From Caballeronia udeis (GTDB lineage Bacteria; Pseudomonadota; Gammaproteobacteria; Burkholderiales; Burkholderiaceae): a stretch of 64,000 nt of DNA. The position numbers were made by a program, and so were the translations under genes. Shown here one piece after another: positions 36,105 to 44,171 of this stretch (positions are counted from its first letter, which is position 1; the number at the start of each line of letters is the position of its first letter). Location: the NCBI RefSeq assembly GCF_001544555.2, contig NZ_FCOK02000010.1, forward strand, positions 62,001-126,000, in the 5' to 3' direction. Below the pieces are notes generated by a model that was not told the origin of the DNA, ran no database searches, and saw nothing but the letters and a program-made list of their open reading frames with translations.

Positions 36105-37457
36105 TTACCTTGACGTCCCGTTAGCCACCGAACGAGCCATATGAGCAGCAGCACCCAGATAATTCGCCGGGTCAGTCAGCGTTCGCAACTCGGCCTCACC
36201 AAAGCTTTCCCGTATCTGCGTGTTTTCAATCAGAACGTCATGCAACGTACGGCCACTCTCAATGGCAATACGACACGCGTCGTACACTACATCGTGCGCG
36301 TGCTGCCTGCCAATGGCTGGCGCCAGCCCCATCATCACCGCCTCCGCCACAATCAATCCACCCGTCAGACCCAGGTTCTTGCGCATCTTTTCGCTATCGA
36401 CCTGAAGGCCGCGCAACATGAAGTTCGCCTGGAACAGCGCGCTCGCAGCAAGCAGGAAACTCTCCGGTACCGCACTCCATTCAAGATGCCACGGACCCGT
36501 CGCACGCTCGAAGTCATGCATCATGGCATCCAGCATAAGCGCTGCCCGCTCACGCAACATCTTCGCAGCCGCAAACATCAGTTCACTCGAAATCGGATTG
36601 CGCTTCTGCGGCATGGTGGAACTTGCGCCCCGCCCCGGGACAAACGGTTCAGCCACTTCGCCAAACTCCGAGGCAGCCATCATCATCACGTCAAGCCCAA
36701 TCTTGCCAAGCGACCCGCCAATGCTCGCCAGAAGCGATACCAACTCATTCAACCCATCGCGAGCAACATGCCACGTGATCTCGGGATTGCGCAAACCCAG
36801 TTCTTCCGCAAGCAGCCTGCGCGTTTCCAACGCCCTCTCCGGGTCGCCCAGAGAAGCCAGCGTGCCCGACGCTCCGCCGAACTCAACCATCAATGCCCGC
36901 GCCTTCGCCTGCTGAAGACGCTCAGCGTGACGGTTCAGTGCAGACAACCACACGGCAGCCCGGAATCCAAACGTCACCGGCAACGCATGCTGCAAATGGG
37001 TACGTCCGGCCGTCACCGTATCGGCATGCTTGAGCGCCAGCTCGCGCAACGCCCCGCGCACTTCGTCCAGCTGCTTCTCGATGATCGCCACGCCGCGCGC
37101 ACACTGCAGCATCGTGGCCGTATCCATGATGTCCTGCGTCGTCGCGCCCCAGTGCAGATACCGGCCAGCCTCCCCGCACATTTCGCTCACCTGTCTGACC
37201 AACGGCAAGATAGGATAACCAACTATTTCTGTCTCATGGCGCAGCGCACCCAGGTCAAGCTTCGCGAAGTCAGCCCGCGCGGTGATATCGCGCGCGGCTT
37301 CCTCCGGAATCAGGCCCGACTTGGCTTGCGCCCGCGCCAGCGCGGTCTCGGTGTCAATACATCGCTGGAGATACGCCTCGTCCGAGAACACCTCCCGCAT
37401 CTCGGGCGTGCCGAACATGTCGCGGAAAAGTACCGAGTCGAAAACTGTCGTTGCCAT
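36105..37457 (-). CDS. PcaB-like lyase (3-carboxy-cis,cis-muconate cycloisomerase / fumarase-aspartase superfamily)
   Basis: 450 residues, the normal PcaB length. The superfamily signature is GASSTMPQKRNP with the catalytic serine loop, together with HWGATTQDIMDTA and AGRTHLQHALPVTFG. PcaB cyclises carboxymuconate in the protocatechuate pathway, but no other pca gene is present. Instead it is 14 bp downstream of a D-tartrate dehydratase, after GAGGAAT, and follows a dicarboxylate carrier. So it more likely acts on a hydroxy or amino dicarboxylate (elimination or addition of water or an amine). The family is secure, the reaction is not. Confidence 0.8.
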   Translation of the reverse strand: MATTVFDSVLFRDMFGTPEMREVFSDEAYLQRCIDTETALARAQAKSGLIPEEAARDITARADFAKLDLGALRHETEIVGYPILPLVRQVSEMCGEAGRYLHWGATTQDIMDTATMLQCARGVAIIEKQLDEVRGALRELALKHADTVTAGRTHLQHALPVTFGFRAAVWLSALNRHAERLQQAKARALMVEFGGASGTLASLGDPERALETRRLLAEELGLRNPEITWHVARDGLNELVSLLASIGGSLGKIGLDVMMMAASEFGEVAEPFVPGRGASSTMPQKRNPISSELMFAAAKMLRERAALMLDAMMHDFERATGPWHLEWSAVPESFLLAASALFQANFMLRGLQVDSEKMRKNLGLTGGLIVAEAVMMGLAPAIGRQHAHDVVYDACRIAIESGRTLHDVLIENTQIRESFGEAELRTLTDPANYLGAAAHMARSVANGTSR

Positions 37458-37471
37458 TGCCTATTCCTCAA

Positions 37472-38638
37472 TCAGTTTGCAAGGCGCGCAAGCCATGGGC
37501 GCAGCGCATCTTTTTCTTCAAGTCCGAAGCCCGCTGCATCGGTCGGGCGCACACGTCCGCCGCCCACACCGCAACCCGGCGGATATCCGCCAAACGGCTG
37601 GAACACACCCGGATAGGCCTCGCACCCGCCAAGCTCCAGACCAACCGCAATATGAAGGTTGATGAGATGGCCGCCGTGCGGATACGCCTGCGCGCGGGTG
37701 AAACCACGGCTCTCGATCAGGTCGATCATCCGCGCGTATTCAGTCAGCCCGTAGGCAAGCCCCGCGTCCATCTGGAAGACGTCCTTGCCCGGCCGCATGC
37801 CGCCAAACAGCGCGAGGTTTTTTACATCAGGCACCGAGAACAGGTTCTCGCCCGTGGCAATCCGCCCCGCGTAAGCCTGCGCGACCTGACGATTCAAATC
37901 GAAATCAAGCGGGTCGCCAATCTCTTCGAACCAGCGCAAGTCATACGGTGTGATGGCTTCCGCATAAGCAAGCGCAGTCTTCAGATCGAAACGGCCATTT
38001 GCGTCGACTGCAAGGCGTTGCCCTTCTCCCGCAACCGTCATCGCGGCTTCAATACGTGCGATGTCCTTCTCAAGGCTCGCTCCACCAATCTTCATCTTGA
38101 ACGCGTCAAAGCCCAGCTCGCGATAAGCATTGAATTCATCGACCAGACGCTGCGTGCTTTCCTCAGGATAGTAATAACCGCCCGCCGCATAGACGTTCAC
38201 GCCATCGGCTTTCCCCTGCCTGCCGTAGTGCCGCGCGATGGTGACGTGCGCGGGTTCATCCAGCAGCTTTGCATTCAAGTCCCATACGGCCAGCTCGATT
38301 GCGCCAGCCGCCGCGGCGCGGTCACCGTGACCACCCGGCTTCTCGTTGCGCAGGACGGTCTGCAGCACCTTCTCAGCGTCAAGGAAATGCCCTGACGCAT
38401 CGAGCAAATCCCCAGGCTTTGCAGCCATGAGACGGGGAATCATCCGGTCGCGCAGAATGCCGCCCTGAGCGTATCGGCCGATGGAGTCGAACGCATAACC
38501 CGTGACCGGTTTGCCGTTGCGCATCACGTCGGTTTCCAGCGCAACAAGCGATACATCATGCTCAGCGAAACTCACGAGAGCGTTCGCAACGTTCCCTTCC
38601 AGCGGGACGGATATTTCCCTGACCGCGGTAATACGCAT
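37472..38638 (-). CDS. tarD: D(-)-tartrate dehydratase (mandelate racemase subgroup of the enolase superfamily)
   Basis: 388 residues. It closely follows the Bradyrhizobium D-tartrate dehydratase: VYAAGGYYYPE, VDANGRF, EEIGDPLD, GENLFS, PHGGH and QPFGGYPPG. The expected residues are all present one position earlier: K183 in KMKIGG, metal ligands D212, E238 and E264, and H321. The enzyme dehydrates D-tartrate to oxaloacetate. The ATG at 38638 has GAGGG upstream; the open frame beyond overlaps dctA and is discarded. It lies between a dicarboxylate carrier (19 bp upstream) and the PcaB-like lyase (14 bp downstream), clearly one operon. Confidence 0.88.
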   Translation of the reverse strand: MRITAVREISVPLEGNVANALVSFAEHDVSLVALETDVMRNGKPVTGYAFDSIGRYAQGGILRDRMIPRLMAAKPGDLLDASGHFLDAEKVLQTVLRNEKPGGHGDRAAAAGAIELAVWDLNAKLLDEPAHVTIARHYGRQGKADGVNVYAAGGYYYPEESTQRLVDEFNAYRELGFDAFKMKIGGASLEKDIARIEAAMTVAGEGQRLAVDANGRFDLKTALAYAEAITPYDLRWFEEIGDPLDFDLNRQVAQAYAGRIATGENLFSVPDVKNLALFGGMRPGKDVFQMDAGLAYGLTEYARMIDLIESRGFTRAQAYPHGGHLINLHIAVGLELGGCEAYPGVFQPFGGYPPGCGVGGGRVRPTDAAGFGLEEKDALRPWLARLAN

Positions 38639-38657
38639 GACTAATCCCTCTTTGAAA

Positions 38658-40004
38658 TCAGATGACCTTGCCGGGAGCCGCGCCGAATACGCGCTGATAC
38701 TCGCTGCGCGCGGCGCTCTCATCGAACTCGCCGGTCGACCTGGCGATCACCAGCGTTGCCACGCTGTTACCCATCGCGTTGCAGATCGAGACCGCCTGCG
38801 ATGTGAATCGATTGATACCGAAAAGAATGGGCAGGCCTTCAATGGGCAACATACCCGACGCCGTGACGGTGGCCGCAAAGACAATGAACGTTCCGCCCGA
38901 TACAGTGGCGGCACCCTTCGACGTAATCAGCATGATGACGAGCAGGCCAAGCTGCTGATGCAAGTCGAGCGGCACACCGTATGCATTGGCGATGAACATC
39001 ACGCAGAGCGACATGTAGACCGCCGTGCCGTCGAGATTGAATGCATAGCCGGTAGGGAGGACGAGTCCCGTGGACTGTCGCGAACACCCGAGCCGTTCAA
39101 GCTTTTCGAACAGCCGGGGCAACGCGCTCTCTGACGAGGCCGTGGCGAACAGCAGGAAGATTTCTTCCTTGAAGTAACGCAAGAAGCGGAATACGTTGAA
39201 GCCGTATAGGCGCAGCACGATGCCGAGCACCACGACAACGAAGAACGCGAGCGACAGGTACATCACGATGAGCAGGTAGCCAAGGGAAATCACCGCGTTC
39301 ATGCCACTGCTTCCAATCGCAAAGGCAATCGAGCCGAACGCACCCAGCGGCGCAAACTTCATGATGACGTCGACGAACTTGAAGAAGCAGTCGGACATCC
39401 GCGACAACGCATGCTCGACGCTGACGCGCTGGTCCTGTTTCAACATCAGGACCGCTGCGCCAAAGCCAATCGAAATCACGAGAACCTGTAGCAGGGAGCC
39501 ATTTGCGAAAGCCCCCACGAAGTTGTCCGGGAACAGGGTCAGCAGGAAATGTTCAACCGACACCGGGCCGGCCTTGCCGTATTGAGCGTGCGCGGCAGCC
39601 GCTGCCTCGGGACTCTGCGTGAGATGCATGCCCATTCCCACGCCGGACAGGTTGGCGATCACCATGCTAACCATGAGCGCGATGGTCGACACGACCTCGA
39701 AGTAGATCAGCGCACGCAGCCCGATACGGCCAACGTTCTTGAGGTCGCCCGCGGCAACGATACCCAGGACCACATTCAGGAAAACCAGCGGCGCGACAAT
39801 CATCTTGATGAGCCGCAGGAAGATGTCGCCCAGTACCTTCATGTCCACCGCGAGCTTCGGCGCGACGAAACCAAGCGTGATGCCCAGCACGATCCCCACC
39901 ACAATCTGCACGCCGAGCCGGGCGTAGAACGGCGTCTTCTTGCGCGCCGTTGCCGGCTCCGCGTCAGGGCCGTGGTGAGGTGCGGTCTCCGTATGAACAG
40001 CCAT
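38658..40004 (-). CDS. dctA: DctA-type dicarboxylate:cation symporter
   Basis: 448 residues, DAACS family. It has the serine-rich re-entrant loop ATASSESALPRLFEKL, the TGYAFNLDGTAVYM motif and the C-terminal ITSKGAATVSGGTFIV and GINRFTSQAVSICNAMGNSV, all diagnostic of DctA/GltP carriers. AGGAG precedes the ATG at 40004. As first gene of the tarD operon it probably imports D-tartrate or a related dicarboxylate, rather than acting as the housekeeping succinate carrier; the symbol reflects family, not proven substrate. Confidence 0.88.
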   Translation of the reverse strand: MAVHTETAPHHGPDAEPATARKKTPFYARLGVQIVVGIVLGITLGFVAPKLAVDMKVLGDIFLRLIKMIVAPLVFLNVVLGIVAAGDLKNVGRIGLRALIYFEVVSTIALMVSMVIANLSGVGMGMHLTQSPEAAAAAHAQYGKAGPVSVEHFLLTLFPDNFVGAFANGSLLQVLVISIGFGAAVLMLKQDQRVSVEHALSRMSDCFFKFVDVIMKFAPLGAFGSIAFAIGSSGMNAVISLGYLLIVMYLSLAFFVVVVLGIVLRLYGFNVFRFLRYFKEEIFLLFATASSESALPRLFEKLERLGCSRQSTGLVLPTGYAFNLDGTAVYMSLCVMFIANAYGVPLDLHQQLGLLVIMLITSKGAATVSGGTFIVFAATVTASGMLPIEGLPILFGINRFTSQAVSICNAMGNSVATLVIARSTGEFDESAARSEYQRVFGAAPGKVI

Positions 40005-40052
40005 GCTCTTCTCCTGGTTCAGCGGCTGCCCAGGCATGGACCGGCTCGCTCA

Positions 40053-40083
40053 ATATGTCCGTACTTGTTTTATATGTCCGGAC
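40053..40083. promoter_or_regulatory. Tandem GntR operator candidates upstream of the tartrate operon
   Basis: ATATGTCCGTAC at 40053-40064 and ATATGTCCGGAC at 40072-40083 are direct repeats 19 bp apart; the second contains the perfect palindrome GTCCGGAC. They sit 50-80 bp upstream of dctA and about 165 bp upstream of the divergent gntR gene, a natural place for operators of that regulator. Confidence 0.55.
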
Positions 40084-40245
40084 TATATTAGCTATAGGTG
40101 CAACGGGTCAATCTCGGGTTTACCTTGATGAACATCCGCGTTTTTGCCTGAGCCGCCCATGCGCTTGGCAATGCGCGTGCTGCGAGCTAGCATTAGCGCG
40201 CCGCGGCACTGCAGCGGCTTTGAAACCAGAAAAGGATTGATATAG

Positions 40246-40971
40246 ATGAAACCCCGTTACGCCGAATTGGCAGAGCAGCTCATCCAGGCTATCGGCGACG
40301 GAACGTTCGAAGTCGGCTCCGCGTTGCCCAGCGAGCTGGACCTGTCCGCCCAGTACGGCGTCAGCCGTGCGACGGTGCGCTCAGCGTTGGAGCGGGTGCA
40401 GGACCTTGGCCTGATATCGCGGCGCAAGCGGGCCGGCATACGCGTCGAAGCGACAAAACCGCGTGTAGCGTTCGACCAGTCGCTCTCAAGCGTCGAAGAC
40501 CTGATTCAGTTCGCGGTCGTCACCGAGCGTCATGTGCAGTCGGTCACCGAAGTGTCGGCAAGCCCATCACTGGCCGCACAGTTGGGAGTGGTCACCGGTT
40601 CACGCTGGCTCAGGACCGAAATGCTGCGTGTGGATCCGGCCAAGCCGGATACGCCCATCTGCTGGACAGACGTGTACCTCGAGCCCACGCTGGGTGCGGG
40701 TATCAAGCGGGAACTGCGCAAGAGCACGGGCCTGATCTGCGAAATGGTCGAGCAGCGTTTCGGCCGCGTGGTCAAGGAAGTGCGGCAGGAAATCCGGGCG
40801 ATAGGCGTGCCCGCTCGCGTCGCCAGGCAGCTCATGACCGAACCGGACGGACACGCGCTCGAGATTACGCGGCACTACGTCGATGAAAACGGCATTGTCT
40901 TCGAAGCGACGGTCAGCGTTTTTCCCGCCGACCGGTTCACTTACTCGCTGCAGCTTCGACGGCACGATTGA
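40246..40971 (+). CDS. GntR-family regulator, HutC/UTRA type
   Basis: 241 residues. Winged helix at 2-70 (VGSALPSELDLSAQYGVSRA, RATVRSALERVQDLGLISRR) and UTRA ligand domain (about 90-235) ending ADRFTYSLQLRRHD. AAGGA precedes the ATG. Divergent from the dctA-tarD-lyase operon, so it very likely represses it. It is a paralogue of the regulator at 42806-43537 (same length, same closing motif). Its stop codon ends one base before the convergent chemoreceptor stop codon begins. Confidence 0.88.
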   Translation: MKPRYAELAEQLIQAIGDGTFEVGSALPSELDLSAQYGVSRATVRSALERVQDLGLISRRKRAGIRVEATKPRVAFDQSLSSVEDLIQFAVVTERHVQSVTEVSASPSLAAQLGVVTGSRWLRTEMLRVDPAKPDTPICWTDVYLEPTLGAGIKRELRKSTGLICEMVEQRFGRVVKEVRQEIRAIGVPARVARQLMTEPDGHALEITRHYVDENGIVFEATVSVFPADRFTYSLQLRRHD

Positions 40972-42513
40972 TCAGATACGGAAGCGGACAGCAGCCTCGC
41001 GAAGTATCTGCGCCTGCTCAGCCAGCGACACAGCCGCTGCCGTCGTCTCTTCAACCAGTGCGGCGTTTTGCTGCGTGACCTCGTCCATTTGCGCCACCGC
41101 ACGATTGACCTGTGCAATGCCGTCGCTTTGCTCCTTCGATGCGGCGGCCACTTCGCTCATGATGTCGTTCACTCGCCGGATCGCGCGAACGATTTCGTCC
41201 ATGGTCGTGCCTGCGGAGCCGACCAGACCGGTGCCTTCGGCGACGCTCACCGCAGCACTGTCGATCAGCGCCTTGATCTCCTTCGCCGCGCTGGCCGAGC
41301 GCTGCGCAAGCGTTCGAACCTCGGTTGCGACTACCGCGAAACCCCGGCCTTGTTCCCCGGCACGCGCAGCTTCAACGGCTGCGTTCAACGCGAGGATGTT
41401 GGTCTGGAAAGCAATGCCTTCGATGGTGCCAATAATGGTCGCGATTTTCGCCGACTGATTGCTGATCCCCGACATGGTGTCGACCACGCGGCCCATCATC
41501 GCGCCGCCGGTTTCCGCAATCCTGGCGGCCTCGCTTGCCAGGTTGCTCGCGGTGCTGGCGCTCTCGTTGTTCTGCCGGACAGTCGCGGTCAGCTCTTCCA
41601 TGCTGGCAGCCGTTTGCTCCAATGCGGCAGCCTGCGATTCCGTTCGACGCGACAGATCCGCGTTACCCGATGCAATCTGATGGGTTGCCGTCGCCATGGA
41701 CTCGCTGCTCGTGCGAACGGTCGACACGGTCTCACCGAGACCACTTTGCATCGTCGACAAGCCGCGCATCAGCGCGCTCATCTCGTCGCGGCCATGCGCT
41801 TCAATTCGCTGTGACAGGTCGCCTCGCGCCATCGACGAGCATGCGTCGAGCGCCTCAGCCAGAGGCCGCGAGATCGCCCGGTGCAGGCCAACGGCGCTCG
41901 CCAGCGCAACGGCCACGGCGAGGAAAAACAGGATGCCGGAAGCAAGGCTGACAGCGCGCAGCGTCGACTGGAATTCTTCGTAGTTGCTGGCCCCGTGTTG
42001 CATCAGGTAGTCGTTGAGCGCGTTCGTGCTTTTGGTGAGCGCAAGCGAAAGGACCGGCATGTCCGTCATCGTGATGCGGTCTGCGGTGGCCGCATCCCCG
42101 GTTTGCAGCGCCTGCAATGTCGGCTCTATCGCGCCGGTGACCAGGCTATCGAAGGTCTTCGACACGTCGTCCGCCAGAACCTGTTCGCCGGCGCTCTTGG
42201 GTAGCGCGAGATAGCGCGCGTAAGCCTTCCTCGCCGGGTCAATGTAACTGCGCGCCTTCGTCACCAACGCCGGGACATCCGGGGCTTGCGGATGAAGCAG
42301 CGCGCGGTCCATTGAAACCCGTGCTATCGCCAGGTTGTATTTCATGTCTCCGATCGCAATCGCCGACGACAGCTGGACAGCATAAGTGTCGTGCAGCGCG
42401 TCCTTGCCCGCTTTGGTTCCGTATTGGCCGAAGGCCGCTACCACCAGCAAAAGCGCAACGAGCAAGCCGAACGCAAGGGCGATGCGCGCTTTGATCGAAA
42501 AATTCGAGAACAT
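40972..42513 (-). CDS. Methyl-accepting chemotaxis protein, Tar-type
   Basis: 513 residues. First membrane helix at about 11-30 ([17 protein letters not shown]), a periplasmic four-helix TarH-type sensor to about 190, second helix ([17 protein letters not shown]), HAMP, then the cytoplasmic signalling hairpin with [20 protein letters not shown] and [26 protein letters not shown] lies 9 bases before the ATG at 42513; ATG 42519 is an alternative. It sits between two UTRA-type GntR genes, one of which guards the tartrate operon, so an organic-acid ligand is a reasonable guess. Confidence 0.9.
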   Translation of the reverse strand: MFSNFSIKARIALAFGLLVALLLVVAAFGQYGTKAGKDALHDTYAVQLSSAIAIGDMKYNLAIARVSMDRALLHPQAPDVPALVTKARSYIDPARKAYARYLALPKSAGEQVLADDVSKTFDSLVTGAIEPTLQALQTGDAATADRITMTDMPVLSLALTKSTNALNDYLMQHGASNYEEFQSTLRAVSLASGILFFLAVAVALASAVGLHRAISRPLAEALDACSSMARGDLSQRIEAHGRDEMSALMRGLSTMQSGLGETVSTVRTSSESMATATHQIASGNADLSRRTESQAAALEQTAASMEELTATVRQNNESASTASNLASEAARIAETGGAMMGRVVDTMSGISNQSAKIATIIGTIEGIAFQTNILALNAAVEAARAGEQGRGFAVVATEVRTLAQRSASAAKEIKALIDSAAVSVAEGTGLVGSAGTTMDEIVRAIRRVNDIMSEVAAASKEQSDGIAQVNRAVAQMDEVTQQNAALVEETTAAAVSLAEQAQILREAAVRFRI

Positions 42514-42603
42514 GGACATTGACCTATTCAACATGGAAGTGCGCAAGATGGGCAGGAGACGCGGCCGACCGCTTGACGACGCCAGCTCACGACGCCGATA
42601 TCA

Positions 42604-42619
42604 ATATGTGATTACATAT
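42604..42619. promoter_or_regulatory. Inverted repeat ATATGT-GATT-ACATAT between chemoreceptor and gntR
   Basis: Perfect 6-bp arms at 42604-42609 and 42614-42619, about 90 bp upstream of the chemoreceptor start and 190 bp upstream of the second gntR. The half site CAATATGT is also the start of the operator repeat at 40053, which suggests related recognition by the two paralogous regulators. Confidence 0.45.
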
Positions 42620-42805
42620 AGATATCGGTCGCGGTCGCGCTTAAAGGATAGGTATAAACCCTTACTAGATCGAATCCGGTAAGCCTTTTCCGGTTTGGCG
42701 AACCCCGCAGCGCCAACAGCGCTCGGGCCTGTCGCCCGGTCCGTCCCGAATAATGGCCCTGCTACTATTTCCGTTCCTTTCGATCTTTCTGTTTCCCTCA
42801 CCCAC

Positions 42806-43537
42806 ATGGCAAGCCCTCTTTACTCCCGGGTCGCACAGGATCTCGCCGAGGCTATCGGATCGGGACGGTATCCGGTTGGAGCGTTATTGCCGACCGAGAT
42901 GGAACTCTGTGAGCACTACGGAACAAGCCGTCCCACCGTGCGGCTCGCGCTGCAGGAATTGCAGGGAATGGGCTTGGTATCGCGACGAAAGCATGTAGGC
43001 ACGCGGGTGGAATCGAGTTCTCCATCGGGTGCTTACACTCAGTCAATCGCCTCGCTCGACGGCCTTGTTCAACTTGCCGAAGACCAGGAGCGTGTGGTCA
43101 AGGCGGTCGACGAGATCGTGGCAGACCGGGCGCTCGCACGCGAGCTGGGATGCACGCCGGGCAGCAAGTGGGTGCGCATGCAGATACTGCGGCTGGACCG
43201 CAAGAGCGACACGTTGCCAATTGGATGGACAGACGCGTATCTGGACCCCGCCTACGCGGACATTCCGAAACTGTTGAAGGAATCGCCGACCGAGCTTGTC
43301 AGCTCGCTCATTGAATCGAAGTTCGGCAAACGGGTGGCGGAAGTCGAGCAAACCATTTGCGCGATCTCGCTCGCAGCCGGGATGGCGGAAAGCCTGAATG
43401 CGGGAGAAGGTACGCCGGGATTGAAAATTATTCGTCGATACCTCGACAAGGCGAACGAAGCCTTCGAGATCACGGTGACGGTTCACCCGGCCGACAGGAT
43501 GCAGGTTTCAATGCGGCTTCGGCGCGACCGGCCGTAA
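42806..43537 (+). CDS. GntR-family regulator, HutC/UTRA type (second copy)
   Basis: 243 residues. Winged helix (VGALLPTEMELCEHYGTSRP, RLALQELQGMGLVSRRKHVG) and UTRA domain ending HPADRMQVSMRLRRDRP. The ATG at 42806 gives a protein aligned end to end with the regulator at 40246-40971; the open frame 37 codons upstream has no similarity. Ribosome site weak. Divergent from the chemoreceptor, which it may control. The pair probably arose by duplication. Confidence 0.85.
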   Translation: MASPLYSRVAQDLAEAIGSGRYPVGALLPTEMELCEHYGTSRPTVRLALQELQGMGLVSRRKHVGTRVESSSPSGAYTQSIASLDGLVQLAEDQERVVKAVDEIVADRALARELGCTPGSKWVRMQILRLDRKSDTLPIGWTDAYLDPAYADIPKLLKESPTELVSSLIESKFGKRVAEVEQTICAISLAAGMAESLNAGEGTPGLKIIRRYLDKANEAFEITVTVHPADRMQVSMRLRRDRP

Positions 43538-43600
43538 AGAGCTTGCCGCGCCGAAATGCATTGGCGCTTGCCAAAGGACCTGGCAAAACGCGGGCCACAG

Positions 43601-43990
43601 CTACCAGAGTGTGTGCGCAAACCAGCCGCCAAGCATGATGTTCAGCAAACGATGCGGCGTCACCACGGCTGCAATGCCGGCCACCGCAAGCCCGATGAAC
43701 GATCCGCTCATGGCGGCTGCATGGCTGCTGACGTTACCTTGCCGGATAGCCCAGATCGCGCGTGCGAGGCTAAGCGCGGTCAGCACCGACAGGCTGTGAA
43801 CCCAGGAAAAATGACCGTGGTTCAACTCCCGGATGTCGAACGAACTCAGCACGGTGACGAACATGGCCGCCACCCATAGGCGGCCCATCAATCTGTGGCG
43901 CGTGGTGCCTTTCTGGAGCAGGAGCATTGACGCCCCGACCACGAGGGACAGGACGGCCGCGGTGATATGGACAGCAATGACGGTACGCAT
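43601..43990 (-). CDS. DUF2306-like small membrane protein
   Basis: 129 residues with four predicted membrane helices. The pattern HITAAVLSLVVGASMLLLQK, GTTRHRLMGRLWVAAMF and SFIGLAVAGIAAVVTP with spaced His/Arg residues is that of DUF2306 (PF10067) inner-membrane proteins of unknown function. GGGAG precedes the ATG. It stands between gntR and the fliD gene without an evident partner. Confidence 0.75.
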   Translation of the reverse strand: MRTVIAVHITAAVLSLVVGASMLLLQKGTTRHRLMGRLWVAAMFVTVLSSFDIRELNHGHFSWVHSLSVLTALSLARAIWAIRQGNVSSHAAAMSGSFIGLAVAGIAAVVTPHRLLNIMLGGWFAHTLW

Positions 43991-44171
43991 GCTGGACTCC
44001 CGGCAAGACGCGCGAACGCAATGCGTGGAGTCTGCGCAGCAGCCGGATTTTTTTCGAGCAGCTTGCGACGAAGCCTGCGAATCCTGTCGCCAGGGGTTGA
44101 TAAATTAGCGCGAGGCGTGCGGGTTGCCGGTCGGGTCACTGCCTGCTCCCGCCTCATCGCTGCCTCGTCAA

